18,635 bases of DNA from an uncultured Candidatus Altimarinota bacterium (lineage in GTDB: Bacteria > Patescibacteriota > Gracilibacteria > BD1-5 > UBA6164): the NCBI GenBank assembly GCA_938015605.1, contig CALLPO010000025.1:1-18635 (forward strand). Reading direction: 5' to 3'. Below are positions 1-10,800 of the stretch, one piece after another. Below the pieces are notes generated by a model. The model did not search any database and had not been told where the DNA came from. It worked only from the letters and a program-made list of their open reading frames with translations. Position numbers and translations under genes: made by a program. Every line of letters starts with the position of its first letter. Position 1 is the first letter of the stretch.

Positions 1-2475
1 AACTTTAAGTGTTCAAAGAAGTCATGCATATACCTCTCAATATTTTTCATCACTTGTAAGTTTTCCAAAATATTCTTGTAAACTTACCCATGTTTCTTTA
101 CGTTTTCATCATGTTGCTACTATTTTTGAAACCATTTCTAGTATAGAATACATTCATCATACATATGTATTTTCAGAAAGAAGAAATGGATTAAATCAAT
201 GAGCTGTAATTATTGCAGTTTTTGCATCATTCCCGTCTTGAGTAGGAATTTTACTTGCCATTGCTGTTTGTGGAGAATTTTGATAAAATCATCCATAAGG
301 GGCAAGAATTGTAGATGCTCATACGGAACTATCAAACCCTGCTTGAAGTCATTTTTGAGATGCATTTTGTAGTAGACTTAATTGTTCTATAAATGCTTGC
401 ATATAGTCTCACTTTTCTACTAATTCATTTACTCTATCATCAAGAGTATCAAAGAAGTTTACTTCTCATAAATGTACTTTTGCTCAATGTTCTCTGTCTG
501 CACCATTTTTGTCTAAGAAGTTTCTTGATAGGTCAACTATTTTTTCTCATTTGTAATTCACGACTAATCTATCTTTTGATTTGTCTTCCTTATCATCTGT
601 AATTTTTCAAGCCTCAAAAGCTACAAGATTTTCTTCTTTCATCATTTCCAGAACTTTTGCTACATCTCCTGGAGCAATAACAATACTCATTCTTTCTTGA
701 GATTCTGAAATCATAAGTTCAGCATCATTTAGTCCATCATATTTTGAGTGCTGAGCTATTCTATCTAAATCAATTTCAACTCACCTTGAAAGTTCTCATA
801 ATGCTACAGCTACTCAACCAGCTCAAAAATCATTAGATTTTTTAATAAGCTTTGTGAATTCAGGATTCAAGAGAAGCCTTTGAAATTTTCTTTCCTCTAC
901 TGGGTTTCACTTCTGAACATGAGCTCACATTTTTTTGTCATCAAGGCTTCATGAAACCTTTGATGATACAGTTGCTCAACCAATACCATCTCTTCATACT
1001 GGTCATCCAAATTGAATTACCACATCACCTTTTTCTGGAGTTCTTCTATCGAGATTTTCTTCCTTAACAGCAGCTATTACCAATCACATTTCAAATCTTT
1101 TTGCTTTGTAGTTTGGGTGAAAGTATTCTCTTACTTGAGTTGCAGCTAGTCCAATTTGATTTCAATAACTAGCATATCATAGAGCTGCTCAAATTGAAAG
1201 AGCTCTTTGAGAAATAAGTCCTGCCATTGTTTCATCTATTGACTCTGTTGGGTCTCCTGCTCATGTAATTCTTGCTGCAGCAAAAGTAAAAGCTCTACCA
1301 CTAGCTGTATCCCTAATAGCTCATCCTAAACAAGTAGCAGCTCATCCAAAAGGTTCTGAATTAGTTGGAGAGTTATGAGTTTCATTTTTAAACATCAACA
1401 CCCAGTCTTCAAAGGTTCAATCTTCTAATTCAACCTTTATTTTAAAAGAAGCAGCATTATCCTCTTCTGAAATATCAAGTGAATCTATTCATTCAAAATC
1501 AGGATCATCTTTTAAAAATTTTAAACTTGAAGTAGCTAAACCCATAAAAGTATCCTTAAATTCTTTTCAATTTTTTTCAGCTATTTTTTTACTTTTTGTC
1601 TGATACTCATCTCTATGTTTTTTGAAGGCTTCTACAAATCATGCAACACCTGTTACTTCCAATCCAGTAATTTCTGTTTCAAAAGTAGTATGTCTACAGT
1701 GATCAGACCAATACGTTCCAATAAGAAGGAGTTCTACTTTTGTTGGGTTTCTTTTCTCAACATTTTTAAAATAGTCTTGAACTATTTCTATATCTTCAAT
1801 TTCAATGGCTATATCATTATTTTCTTCTTTTTCCAAAAACACTTTAAAATCTTCTTCTCAATCAAGATCATTAAATCATTCCATTATCACATGATTAACT
1901 GGATCAACAAGCTTTCTATCAAAATGTTTTTCTTCAATATCTGATTGTACTTTCTCATTTGGGTTAATGAGGTAGTTTTGAATCTTTTTCATATCCTTCT
2001 GAGAGATCTTTCCATCAAATGTAATCACATCTTTATACCTACTTTTAATCTCATTATTTCAGGTTACAAGCCTAATATTTTTATCTACAGCATCAACTCT
2101 TGTATCAAATTGTCATGGTGCTGATTCAATAATAAGCATTTGTTTATCTTTAGTTTCAGCTTTGAAAGTAGCTTCATTACAAACATCATCAACTGGTGCT
2201 TCAGAAAGAACTCTCCCATTAACCTGTGTAAACTCTTCATTATTTAATCATTCTACAAGGTAATTTCTATAAAGTGTTAATCAATCAATTCACTTTATTC
2301 ACAAGTTCTCTTCTAAGTCTTTTTTTAGAGCCTCATTCATATTTGTAGACTTTGCAGTTACAAAAACTTCATGAATATTTCAATCAGAAAAATTTTCAAA
2401 ACCTGAATCTAAACTATTTAAACTACTCAAAAAAACTCCTTGATACAAGGACACTAACTGCTTTATAAAAATCAT
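1..2475 (-). CDS. purL: Phosphoribosylformylglycinamidine synthase, long single-chain form (C-terminus beyond window)
   Basis: Fourth step of de novo purine synthesis: formylglycinamide ribonucleotide is amidated with glutamine and ATP to give FGAM, in the cytoplasm. The frame is open for 825 codons to the left edge when TGA is Gly. Landmarks are TYWSDHCRHTTF (His259 and His262), NETHNSPT (Glu365, His367) followed by EPFGGAATCLGG, an FGGPVGRDGIGGAT loop, FGAGGVAVALGE, and near the edge HGFNPFLSENTYVGG and SLQEYFGKL, which belong to the second synthetase half. This order fits the roughly 1,250-residue clostridial-type PurL; the rest of that half and the glutaminase domain would lie outside. 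Several invariant glycines are TGA, for example codons 1321-1323 and 1342-1344 (TCA on the plus strand). The ATG at 2475 is chosen because the N-terminal domain starts there and a weak AAGAAG lies just upstream. The family call is very secure; the exact start is less so. Confidence 0.95.
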
Positions 2476-2517
2476 AATTTAACTTCTTTAGGCAAATAAA
2501 AATTTTTCAACCTATTT

Positions 2518-2545
2518 AATATAAATAAAACCATTAAAACATCAA
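2518..2545 (-). promoter_or_regulatory. Candidate promoter for purL
   Basis: On the minus strand TTGATG (plus 2540-2545) and TATATT (plus 2518-2523) are separated by 16 bases, 42 bases upstream of the purL ATG, so the leader would be about 35 nt. It lies downstream of the terminator of the preceding gene, as expected for a separate unit. The match is 4/6 and 5/6 to consensus in very AT-rich DNA, so chance is possible. Confidence 0.4.
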
Positions 2546-2578
2546 AAGTAAATATTGACTATATGTTAAAAACATGTT

Positions 2579-2616
2579 AAAAAATAGTTGTAATTAATTA
2601 TAATTACAACTATTTT
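2579..2616 (-). terminator. Rho-independent terminator after the ligase/peptidase fusion gene
   Basis: Bases 2581-2596 are the exact reverse complement of 2601-2616, giving a 16-bp perfect stem with a 4-base loop. Read on the minus strand, a run of six T begins inside the last stem bases and ends at 2579. It sits 28 bases past the stop of the upstream gene and before the purL promoter. The stem is AT-rich, as is usual in such genomes. Confidence 0.8.
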
Positions 2617-2643
2617 AAATGTATGTATTCTGTTAGCTATTCT

Positions 2644-5040
2644 CTATAAAAAGAATGGAATCTTGCTATCATTAAAATTTAATTTCATGAAATATGATTC
2701 TTTTAGCTCTTCCAAATCCTCTATTGTGATTTTTCAAAGATATAACTCTTTCAAATTTCACCCATTAGCTACAAATGCTTCTATTTTTAATAGACCATTT
2801 AGATACACACAATCTTTTGCAAATACTCCTTCATCAGAAAAACTTCAAAACCCTCTCTTAATTCTTAATATTTTACTAAATGTCTTTTCTAAATCATAGT
2901 TGGTAATATCCATAACTTCATCCACAAGTTTCTTATAGCTATTATTTAGAGCAAAATCTAATAGATAATATGATTCAAAAATTCAATAGTACTTTCTATC
3001 AAAAGTATTTAAAAATCTATTTTGATTATATATAGCAATTCCCTCATCAGCTTCAATGTATCTTGCAGTTCAATGTCCAAAAATAGTGTAGTCCATTTTT
3101 TTTCAGTTTAGCTTTCTCAAGAAATGTCACTCAATTTCATGAGCCACAATACTTCTCATTTCCTTTTTTCACACAACTGATCACTCTCTAAAATACAAAG
3201 TATTTCCTTTCATTACAAATCTTGCAGTTTTGTTTCCTCTTTTAAGCTTAATATTTATACCATAAATATGATTAAATTTCTTAACATAAGCAAGTATTTC
3301 ATTGAAGTCTAAAAATTCTTCTTCAAGTTTTAGTGGTGGCTTAGAATCTAGCACTTCCTCACAGTATTCAAGGTTCTCTTTATTTGGTTTCCCAAATATT
3401 TTTTTAGAATATTTAGTTTGAGCTTTAGCATCAGATTCTCAAAAGGCTCTTAAAAATTTAATCTTATTAAGTGTTTCTTCTTTTTTTCTAATATAAATTC
3501 AAGAAAGTGGAATATCAGGTATTTCCAAAGACTTAACTTCTTTTTCAAATCAATCAAGATCAAGAGTAAGTGGAGTATATTTAAACTGAGGAATATACTC
3601 TCAATCACTTTTAATAAATTTTTCTTTTTCTTCTAATACATTAATAGGGGTAATGTGTTTTAGGATCAGAAGTTTTTTATCGATAGAAATAATTTTTTGA
3701 TCGATTTTCTTTAATTGAGTTTCATAATTTACTTTTACAGCAATATTAGTTGTCTTTTCAAATTCAGGGTTTTGAGTAATTGGAAGTTCTCATTTCTTAT
3801 ATTTAAATGGATCAATAAGAAATCATTTTAATGCATTCAATCACAAAACAATATTCACACTTCACATATCTTTTACTACAAAGTTTATTGTTTTAGTTTC
3901 ACCTAAAATATCAACGTCTAAAGAGAGTTTTGCTTTTTTTAATTCATCTGTATTTACCTTTAAAACATTCTCTACAAAGTCTTTATCAAGGATAGAAAAA
4001 TTCCTTCCTGATCTAGTTTCAGCTAAATATTTATATTTTTTGTCATTCAAAGACAGTGTTATATATTCTCTAGCTCACACAACTTTCTTCCCAGAAAGGT
4101 TTCTAATTTTTTCTTCAATGTCTCATGAAAAAAGATCTCTTCAAAGCCTTACTCATTTTTCCACAGAATTTATATAAACTCCTTCTACCCTTTCTAATCT
4201 ATCCTTTAGTCTTGCCATATTAGCAATTTGAACTTCCAGACCTGGTCTAATATTCATTTCAAGTAATAACGGCCCATCTCTGTCATCCATTACAATATCA
4301 CAACCTAAGTATCCTATGTTTGTTTCTTTTTGTACTGATACAGCAATTTCAAGCATTTTATCCCATTCAGGAATAACTAGTCACCTAATATCTCAAATAC
4401 CTGGGACAGATTTTACTATCTTTGAATGTTGAGTTATATAGGTAAGTTTTCAAGTTCAAATATCAATTCATGCAGCACATGCTCAACCATGAACATTAGC
4501 TTTTCAATCAGATTCTTTAGTAGGTACCCTGAGCATAGCTATAACAGGTACCATATTAAAACAAATAATTCTAATATCAGGTAAACCAAAAGTCCCCAGA
4601 ATTTGTACCTCTTTAGCTATTTCAATCTTCTTTTCAATAATAACTTTATCTCTTGAACCAGAAAGTGAGAAAAAACCATCTAAAACATTAAATAAATGAA
4701 TTTTGATTTTTTCTGGAGTAAAAACATCTCATGTATTTGCTACAAAATTTCCTGAGGAATCTATAGTATCAACAACTATGATTCATTTCCCTCAAAACCC
4801 ATTATTAGGTTTGATTACAAAAGGTGCTTCAAAATCAGCAACAAGAGTATCTGTAATTTCTGAATGTTTTTTCAAGATGGCAAGTGTTTCTGGAACAGCA
4901 ATTCATCTAGCCTTCAAAAAATCCTTAGTTTTTAATTTAGAATCAGCTAATTTTCTAGCCATTTTAGTATTAAAACCCTTAATATATTTAAGGTTTCTTG
5001 CATTTTGTCAAAGTAATCAATATGTTTTAAAAAACATCAT
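2644..5040 (-). CDS. Three-domain fusion: ATP-grasp glutamate-ligase-like / retropepsin-like / DUF1704 (QEGLA) metallopeptidase
   Basis: 798 residues, stop TAG. (1) Residues about 1-300: ATP-grasp of the alpha-L-glutamate ligase-like (RimK-related) type, with nucleotide-binding FVIKPNNGFGGKGI (74-87) and GYLGCDIV then LLLEMNIRPGLE (243-267), Glu261 and Asn263 being the expected metal ligands. (2) Residues about 318-415: resembles the retropepsin-like 'ATP-dependent zinc protease' (PF05618, RimB) family, with VVGAREYITL at the start and LGLNALKGFLIDP (399-411) at the end. The family's DTGA active-site motif is replaced by AETRSG (340-345), so catalysis is doubtful. (3) Residues about 570-798: DUF1704/MATCAP-like peptidase with HEIEGH (His634, Glu635, His639), DEGIA (Glu666, matching the QEGLA motif) and the typical C-terminus with GGNLKELYLGKI. 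By family knowledge it could add and remove amino acids on a protein or peptide tail; the substrate is unknown. It starts 22 bases after ftsX, with MM at 5040/5037 equally possible starts and no clear ribosome site. The combination is inference from motifs; the ATP-grasp and DUF1704 parts are firm. Confidence 0.85.
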
Positions 5041-5062
5041 TCTAAGAAGTGTTAGTAGTTAA

Positions 5063-5992
5063 TTATTTGAGGTATTTTCTTGAAGAAATCAGACCACTGA
5101 TTCATCCAATAAAAGTAAAGATAAGAAACTCAAGTGTAAATATTATTGGAGCATTTCAGATCAAGAAACTTGAACTATAATCTCAACCAAGAACAAAGTT
5201 TGTATTTTTAATAATCAGTAAGAATACAATTAAACTCAAAATAAATGAAACCATTGAATATATCATCCCTTGTAAACTAAATGGTCCGTAAATAAAGAAT
5301 TTACTTCATCAAACCAGTCTAGTAATATATATTTCATCTCTATAGTAATAGATAAAATTTCCAATAATTGAATAAATTATTATTCATATAGAGAAAGCAA
5401 ATATACCAATAATTATATAGAGAACTACCTGAAGTGTTTTCAAAATAGAAATTACTGTGGTGATTTTATCATACTGACTTGAATAATCAGAAAAATGTGA
5501 AACCTGTTTTACTTCTTCTTCAAGAGTAGCTCATGTGCCAACATCAGGTCATTCTGATAATAAATAGAACTTTTGTTGAATCAGATAGTCTACTTTATTA
5601 TAGTCCTCAATTGCAATGGAAGAAAGCTCTATTGTTTCAGGGAGAGGATTATGTCTTTCAATAATATTTACTAGTTCAGGGTCTTTTCTTCTTACTTCCT
5701 CAAGTACATCATCCTTATCCTTATAGAAAACTTCTGTACTTCCACCTAGTCATCTAATTGATTCAATTAATCAAATAACTTCAATTGAATTTTTATCATA
5801 TCCATCTTTTAAATAGAGAGAAATAGTTAATTTTTCATTTACTCACTCAATCAATTTAAAACTGATATTGTGCATTACCAAAAGAATGTTTATAAAAAAC
5901 ATAAGTAGAGTAAGTACCAGTATTGAAGATATACTCAGAAAAGTATTTCTGAATATATTTTTGAGTGAATATTTAAAAATTCTACTAAACAT
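5063..5992 (-). CDS. ftsX: Cell division ABC transporter permease FtsX
   Basis: 309 residues, stop TAA. FtsX pairs with the ATPase FtsE at the septum and passes ATP-driven conformational change to peptidoglycan hydrolases. The protein has the family layout: a short basic N-terminus (MFSRIFKYSLKNIFRN), a first membrane helix (about 19-42), an extracytoplasmic domain (about 43-165), then three membrane helices. RLVGG (225-229) and GPF (236-238) before the third helix are characteristic. The ATG at 5992 fits family N-termini better than an upstream TTG at 6040 that would add 16 residues. No ftsE is in the window, although it usually sits directly upstream; here the upstream side is the divergent promoter region. 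It probably shares a transcript with the ligase/peptidase fusion that follows after 22 bases. Confidence 0.88.
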
Positions 5993-6084
5993 TGGTTGTG
6001 TAATAAGGCTGTATATTATATAGCTTGAAGTGTATCTCAAAAAGGATTTTTTGCAAATTTTAGAAAAACCTATTTTACAAGAAA

Positions 6085-6114
6085 ACTATGAAAATAATCT
6101 TGTCTTTTTGTCAA
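6085..6114 (-). promoter_or_regulatory. Candidate promoter for ftsX
   Basis: On the minus strand a perfect TTGACA (plus 6109-6114) is followed after 18 bases by CATAGT (plus 6085-6090, 4/6). This would give a leader of about 85 nt to the ftsX ATG at 5992. A second candidate -10, TATAAT (plus 6015-6020), lies only 22 bases before the ATG but has no good -35. Either or both may be used. Confidence 0.45.
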
Positions 6115-6124
6115 GAACATTTTT

Positions 6125-6154
6125 TTGACTTTGTTTGCTTTTATATGTTAGACT
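6125..6154 (+). promoter_or_regulatory. Candidate promoter for the four-gene cluster
   Basis: TTGACT (6125-6130) and TAGACT (6149-6154) are 18 bases apart, 31 bases before the ATG at 6186. The -35 lies 10 bases from the -35 proposed for ftsX on the other strand, the classical layout of a divergent promoter. Moderate consensus match in AT-rich DNA; not certain. Confidence 0.4.
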
Positions 6155-6185
6155 ATTAAGGAATTTAATAAATAAATATATACAC

Positions 6186-7697
6186 ATGGGAGAAAAGAAT
6201 CCTGAAAAACAAGGAATTATAGAGAATCAACCACAAAAACCATGAATGGAACAGTTAAGTAATGCTATTGAAAAGAATAAAAACAAAGACATTCTAGATG
6301 TAGCTTTTAAACTGTTTGATAAATGAATGGATCATGAACTTCATTTACTCAACCTAGATCAGAAGGATAAAGCAAAAGTTGTTCTATGGAATATACTTAT
6401 GGAAAAAATGAGTGTAACAGGAGCTGTTAAGAATGGACTTAATTGATTCACAAATAAGTTAGCTGGATTAAAAGATATATTTTCATTAAAAGAGGATACA
6501 CTCTCTGAAGAAAAAGCAGATACAGTAAGAAAAATATGAAGTATTCCAACTATAGATCTTGCATCAAAATTAGAATGACACCCACAATGAGAACTTCTTT
6601 TATTTCTAAAAAATCAAATACCTAATAAAAAGATTCTAAATGACATTCAAAAACTTGATAATGAATCTAGAGATAAACTTTTAAATGCTCCTAAAAGCTT
6701 TGAAAATTTGTTAAAAAAATGATTAAAACCATGAGATAATCTTGTAAACTATATACAATCTAGTACAGAAGAGCCTAGTTTTGAGAACTATTTAGAAGAA
6801 ACTATCAAAGAAACTCAGAATAGATGAAAAACACTTTGAGGATTTAAAAAAATAATAAGCAAGACTTTAGACCTAGCTGATAAATTTTGAATGAAAGATT
6901 CACTTGTTTGAATGCTTGAAATGATGTATAAAATACCTTGAATCTGAATGGTTTTAAGGATGATGTTTTCAGATAGAATAAAATGATCCCTTGACAGATG
7001 GTGAGTTAACTGACCTGAAGCTGAAAGTACATATATGCTTCAAGGAATTGATTCAGAATCTGATGACTCAAAGAAATTATTGTGATTTAATCCAGCACCT
7101 ATTCCAGAAAGTAAAGACTGAAAAACAAAACAAAATCCAGAAGCAATTACAAAAGATAACTCAGATTTAAAAATATTTTACACCAAAATTGCTAAATATA
7201 ATAGTCTCATTAATTCTGAAGAAAATAAGAATTCTCAGCAAAAAAAAGTTGCTATTAACATAGCAGATAGTCACTTTTGGGTAAGTATATTAACTGGAAG
7301 GCTCAATAAAAATACTAAAAAAACTCCAATTCTGCAAGACATTCACAAAGAACTAGGTGGAGCAGAGAAAATTAAAAAGATTAACAATAAAGATGATTTT
7401 CTACAAAAATTAGTTCATCTTGATTTAGATAATCTTATTGATAACACTTGAGCTACTGAAAATACTCCTGATGAGACTTTAAATAAAGAAACGGATAAAG
7501 CAGGTAAAGAAAAAGAAGAAGCAAAGGATGCAGCAGCAAAAGAAGATCTAAAAGGGATTAAAGTAAACGTTGAAGCTCTTGAAACAGAATGAAAAGAAGA
7601 AGAAGATAAAACTGAAGCAACAAATGAGGCAGAAAAAAAAGCTGAGCAATTAAAAAAACAAATTGCAAAATCAGTGGATACAGAAGATTGAGAATAA
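6186..7697 (+). CDS. Unassigned 503-aa helical protein, first gene of the cluster
   Basis: I do not recognise a family. Reading TGA as Gly gives one frame from ATG 6186 to tandem TAA TAA at 7695-7700. The N-terminal 230 residues are charged and predicted helical. Around residues 236-262 there is a Met/Gly-rich hydrophobic stretch (GMLEMMYKIPGIGMVLRMMF) that could insert in or lie on a membrane. A polar linker and a mixed domain follow (roughly 275-420). The tail from about 430 is very rich in Glu, Lys and Ala, typical of a coiled coil or disordered segment. There is no signal peptide and there are no visible catalytic motifs. It starts the plus-strand cluster and is followed by a terminator, so it may be made in a different amount from the next three. 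An AAGGA at 6158-6162 is too far upstream to serve as a normal ribosome site. The gene is real because its long open frame shows coding-like codon use; function is unknown. Confidence 0.85.
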
Positions 7698-7755
7698 TAA
7701 AAAAGTCAAACACATTGATACTAAAATTTGTCAATACCTTGATCTTAATAAAAAT

Positions 7756-7789
7756 AAAAAAATAGAGTGATTATTTGCTCTATTTTTTT
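7756..7789 (+). terminator. Rho-independent terminator after the 503-aa gene
   Basis: Bases 7756-7767 pair perfectly with 7778-7789 (12-bp stem, 10-base loop) and the 3' arm ends in seven T. It lies 56 bases past the double TAA. The A-run on the 5' side could let it work in both directions, but no gene ends on it from the right. Confidence 0.8.
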
Positions 7790-7822
7790 ATGTATGATAA
7801 AATTATAAGGAATAAAATATTA

Positions 7823-7828
7823 TATAAT
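7823..7828 (+). promoter_or_regulatory. Candidate -10 box for the 1334-aa gene (near-leaderless start)
   Basis: A perfect TATAAT ends 11 bases before the ATG at 7840. If transcription starts 6-8 bases after it, the leader is only about 4-5 nt. It sits between a terminator and the gene, where a promoter is needed. No clear -35 is seen 16-18 bases upstream. Confidence 0.45.
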
Positions 7829-7839
7829 ACAAAATAATT

Positions 7840-10800
7840 ATGTGAGCAGATAGAAGTACAGGTGTAGAAGTTAACCAAAATAACTATCAAAGAAATGAAG
7901 CCATCAGCTATAGTGATGTCTCAATTTTTGATTTTTCTCAAGATGTTCAACAAACTATTGTCCATGAGTATGGAATAGATAAAAGAATTCTAGATGAATA
8001 CATTAGATGTAAAACTGAACAAGAAAGAACTAGGCTTCTCTCTAAAAACAGAAAACTATATAATACACTTTCAAAAGTTATCAAAGAAAACAATGGTCTT
8101 AAATCTGCACTAAATAAAAGTCTTGCTGAATGAGCTGCATCTGCTACTGCCCTAAAATTAGCAAGAGAAAAAGCTGCAAATGAAAAAAGAATAGTTCTAT
8201 GAGCAAAGAAATGAACATCAGAAATAAAAGCAGAGCAAATGGCAACAGTTATTCTTGAATGACCAAAAACAAATGCTATTAAACTTCCTGATTCAGTAAT
8301 TAATAATCCATACTTTCAAGCTGCACTTGTTGAATTAGGATGAAAAATTGTGGATTGAAAATTTGTATTTGCTAATGCAATGCTCTATAGAGAAAAAAAA
8401 GCTAAACTTGAAAAATATGTAAGCTATGTGGAATTTTTAAGTAAACCAAATACAAGTCTGAGTGATAAAATAAAAAACTTTGATGAACTTCTCCAAAACT
8501 CAGAGGAATTTATTAAATGAAAAGAAATGATTCTTTTAGATTATATGAAAAATATTTCTAAAGATCTTAGTACAAAAAAACAATTTATTGCAAAAGATAC
8601 ACTATGAAACTACACAATACTTTCAACATCATGAGAAAGTATGTCAACTATTGCAGAGAATAGAAATCTCCTAGATATTTGTAATAAAAATAATGCAAAC
8701 AGATACCTAGATTTTGTAATGATGTATGATATTGTTGAATGAAATGAAGGAATTTTAGATAAAGGAAAAGAGGTTACTCAGAAGAAAGTTGTAAACACTC
8801 TCCTTAAAAAACATGCTGCTTGAATTGTGAGAAAAAACAATGTAGAAAATATCCTTGCACCTTGAACTGTAAGTGAATTAAAAAGTCACTTAGACGAAAA
8901 AGTTAAAACATGACCTATTCAAGATGTAAAAGAAATTACTTACCTTCTTTCAATAGTTGAAAAAGCAAGTCTACCAAACGCAGAAAAAGAACTTGAAGCA
9001 ATGTTTGACCAAAATAAAAATACATTTAATGATGTGAATACTTTCAAAAGATATGTGGAAGTAAAAAAATGACTAGTAGATTTTGCTCAAGGAAGTAATA
9101 TGGATCTAAGTAAACCTCTTACAGAAGAGAATATTGGTGATTTAGTTAAAAGTGAAGCAATGAAAGTACTTCCATTAGCAATGCTTGCTTCTATCATACT
9201 ATTAATTTGAGGATATAAAAAAATGTCTTGAGGTATTCTTTTATGATTAATCTGAGCAATTGCTTGAGGTGGGATCATGTGAAGAATGCAAAAGAAAGGT
9301 ATTACAAGTAATCCACATTCAATTGATATTAAGGCTTGATCAGAATTTGGAGCAAATCCTGAAAGTGTTGCTTGAGATAAAAATACTCAAGATCTCTACA
9401 AATCACTCACAGATTTAAATGATAAAAATGGGAAGGAAGAAGATTCTGTACTCCCTACAGTTTCTGATAATTATATTTTATGAGGTATATTAAAAAAACT
9501 GCATACACCAACTGATTTATCAAACACAAATGATATTTTGATTGAAGATTTAGAATCATGAAATTATAACAATGTTTATAAGATTGTTCTCTGAGAGTCG
9601 ATGAATCCCACTACTGTAAAAAGTTTGTGAATTGAGGGACTTTCAGATGCTTACCAGTCAAGAAATGAAGATGGAAGTATAAACTGAAAAGTTAATCAAG
9701 AAGAAATTAAAAACTTTATTAAGCTTTTACTTACAAAAAAAGAAGATGGCGATGAAACCTTAGCTGATTTACTTGAAAAAGGTAAATATATTAGCAATAG
9801 GCCATATGAATCTGCTAGATTAACATGGCAAGGTGACATTTCTGAGGCTCTTAATAAAGTAATTAAAGATGCATATTCAGATACCTCTGATGTTAAGATA
9901 AGAGAAAAATTAAATAGATTAAAAGATGCTCACACCTCAACCCTTATTGGAGCAGTTTGATGAAAAGTTGTAGATGTTGCTAAATGGGCATTAGATGGTT
10001 CAAATAAGGATGATACACAAAAAATTCTTGATATGATTGCTTATGTAGAAAATGAATTTGAAGAAGATTCAGATTTTTCAACAGCCTATACTGATATTTT
10101 AAAGAATTACAAACTATATCTAGAAGAACTTGAAAAACTTGAAGAGCATAAATGAGCATTAGATGAAACTTATGACACAATAATAGCTAAAATATTAGAA
10201 ATAACTCCTGGTGAGACTATTGATGTTAAAAAACATAAAGCTATTGCTGATTTTTGAGAAGATATTGTTGAGCTAAAAAAGATTCAAACATCAATTAAAA
10301 GACTAGCAGATGAATGAACTGAACCTTTTAAGAAAATGAATGATGATATCAAGAAAGTCATTGCTCATAAGGAAAAATTACAAAAAAACCTTAAAACTGA
10401 TTCAAATTTAGAGCACTTAGATGCATTTTCTAATCCAAATTTATTACAAGAAGAAAGAGTCAAAATGGCAAAAGATTTACTTGAGAATGAAACTGAAACT
10501 GCTTATATTAGAATAAGAAATGACCAAACAGAATTAAAGAATCTCATAGAAGATACAAATATTGATAGTGTTCTTAGTGTGGAAAATAGTATTGAAAAAT
10601 ATGGAACTATTATTAAAAAACAAGAAGCATTCCTAATTGCATCTTCAGAATTTACAAGAAAACCTTGAGATCAGCACTTAGAACAATATGAAAGAATTGA
10701 TGCTCTTTTAGCAGAATATAGCAGTAGTAAAGAAAAAGTTCAAGAAAAACTTGAAAAACCAATTGTTAAATTTTATCAAGAAAACACAGACAAAAAGCAA

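Noticed and set aside
2560..2582. Twofold TGTTAAAAA with an ACATGT palindrome as an operator
   Set aside because: Low-complexity AT-rich sequence next to a terminator; no comparable copy was noticed elsewhere in the window.
6041..6185. A small RNA or riboswitch in the divergent region
   Set aside because: Only short chance-level inverted repeats (such as CTTG...CAAG) are visible; no conserved riboswitch core was recognised.
9640..9720. An EF-hand-like stretch (NEDGSINGKVNQEE) in the 1334-aa protein
   Set aside because: With D-G in loop positions 5-6, position 12 is Val instead of Glu and the first ligand position is Ser; spacing does not fit a calcium loop.
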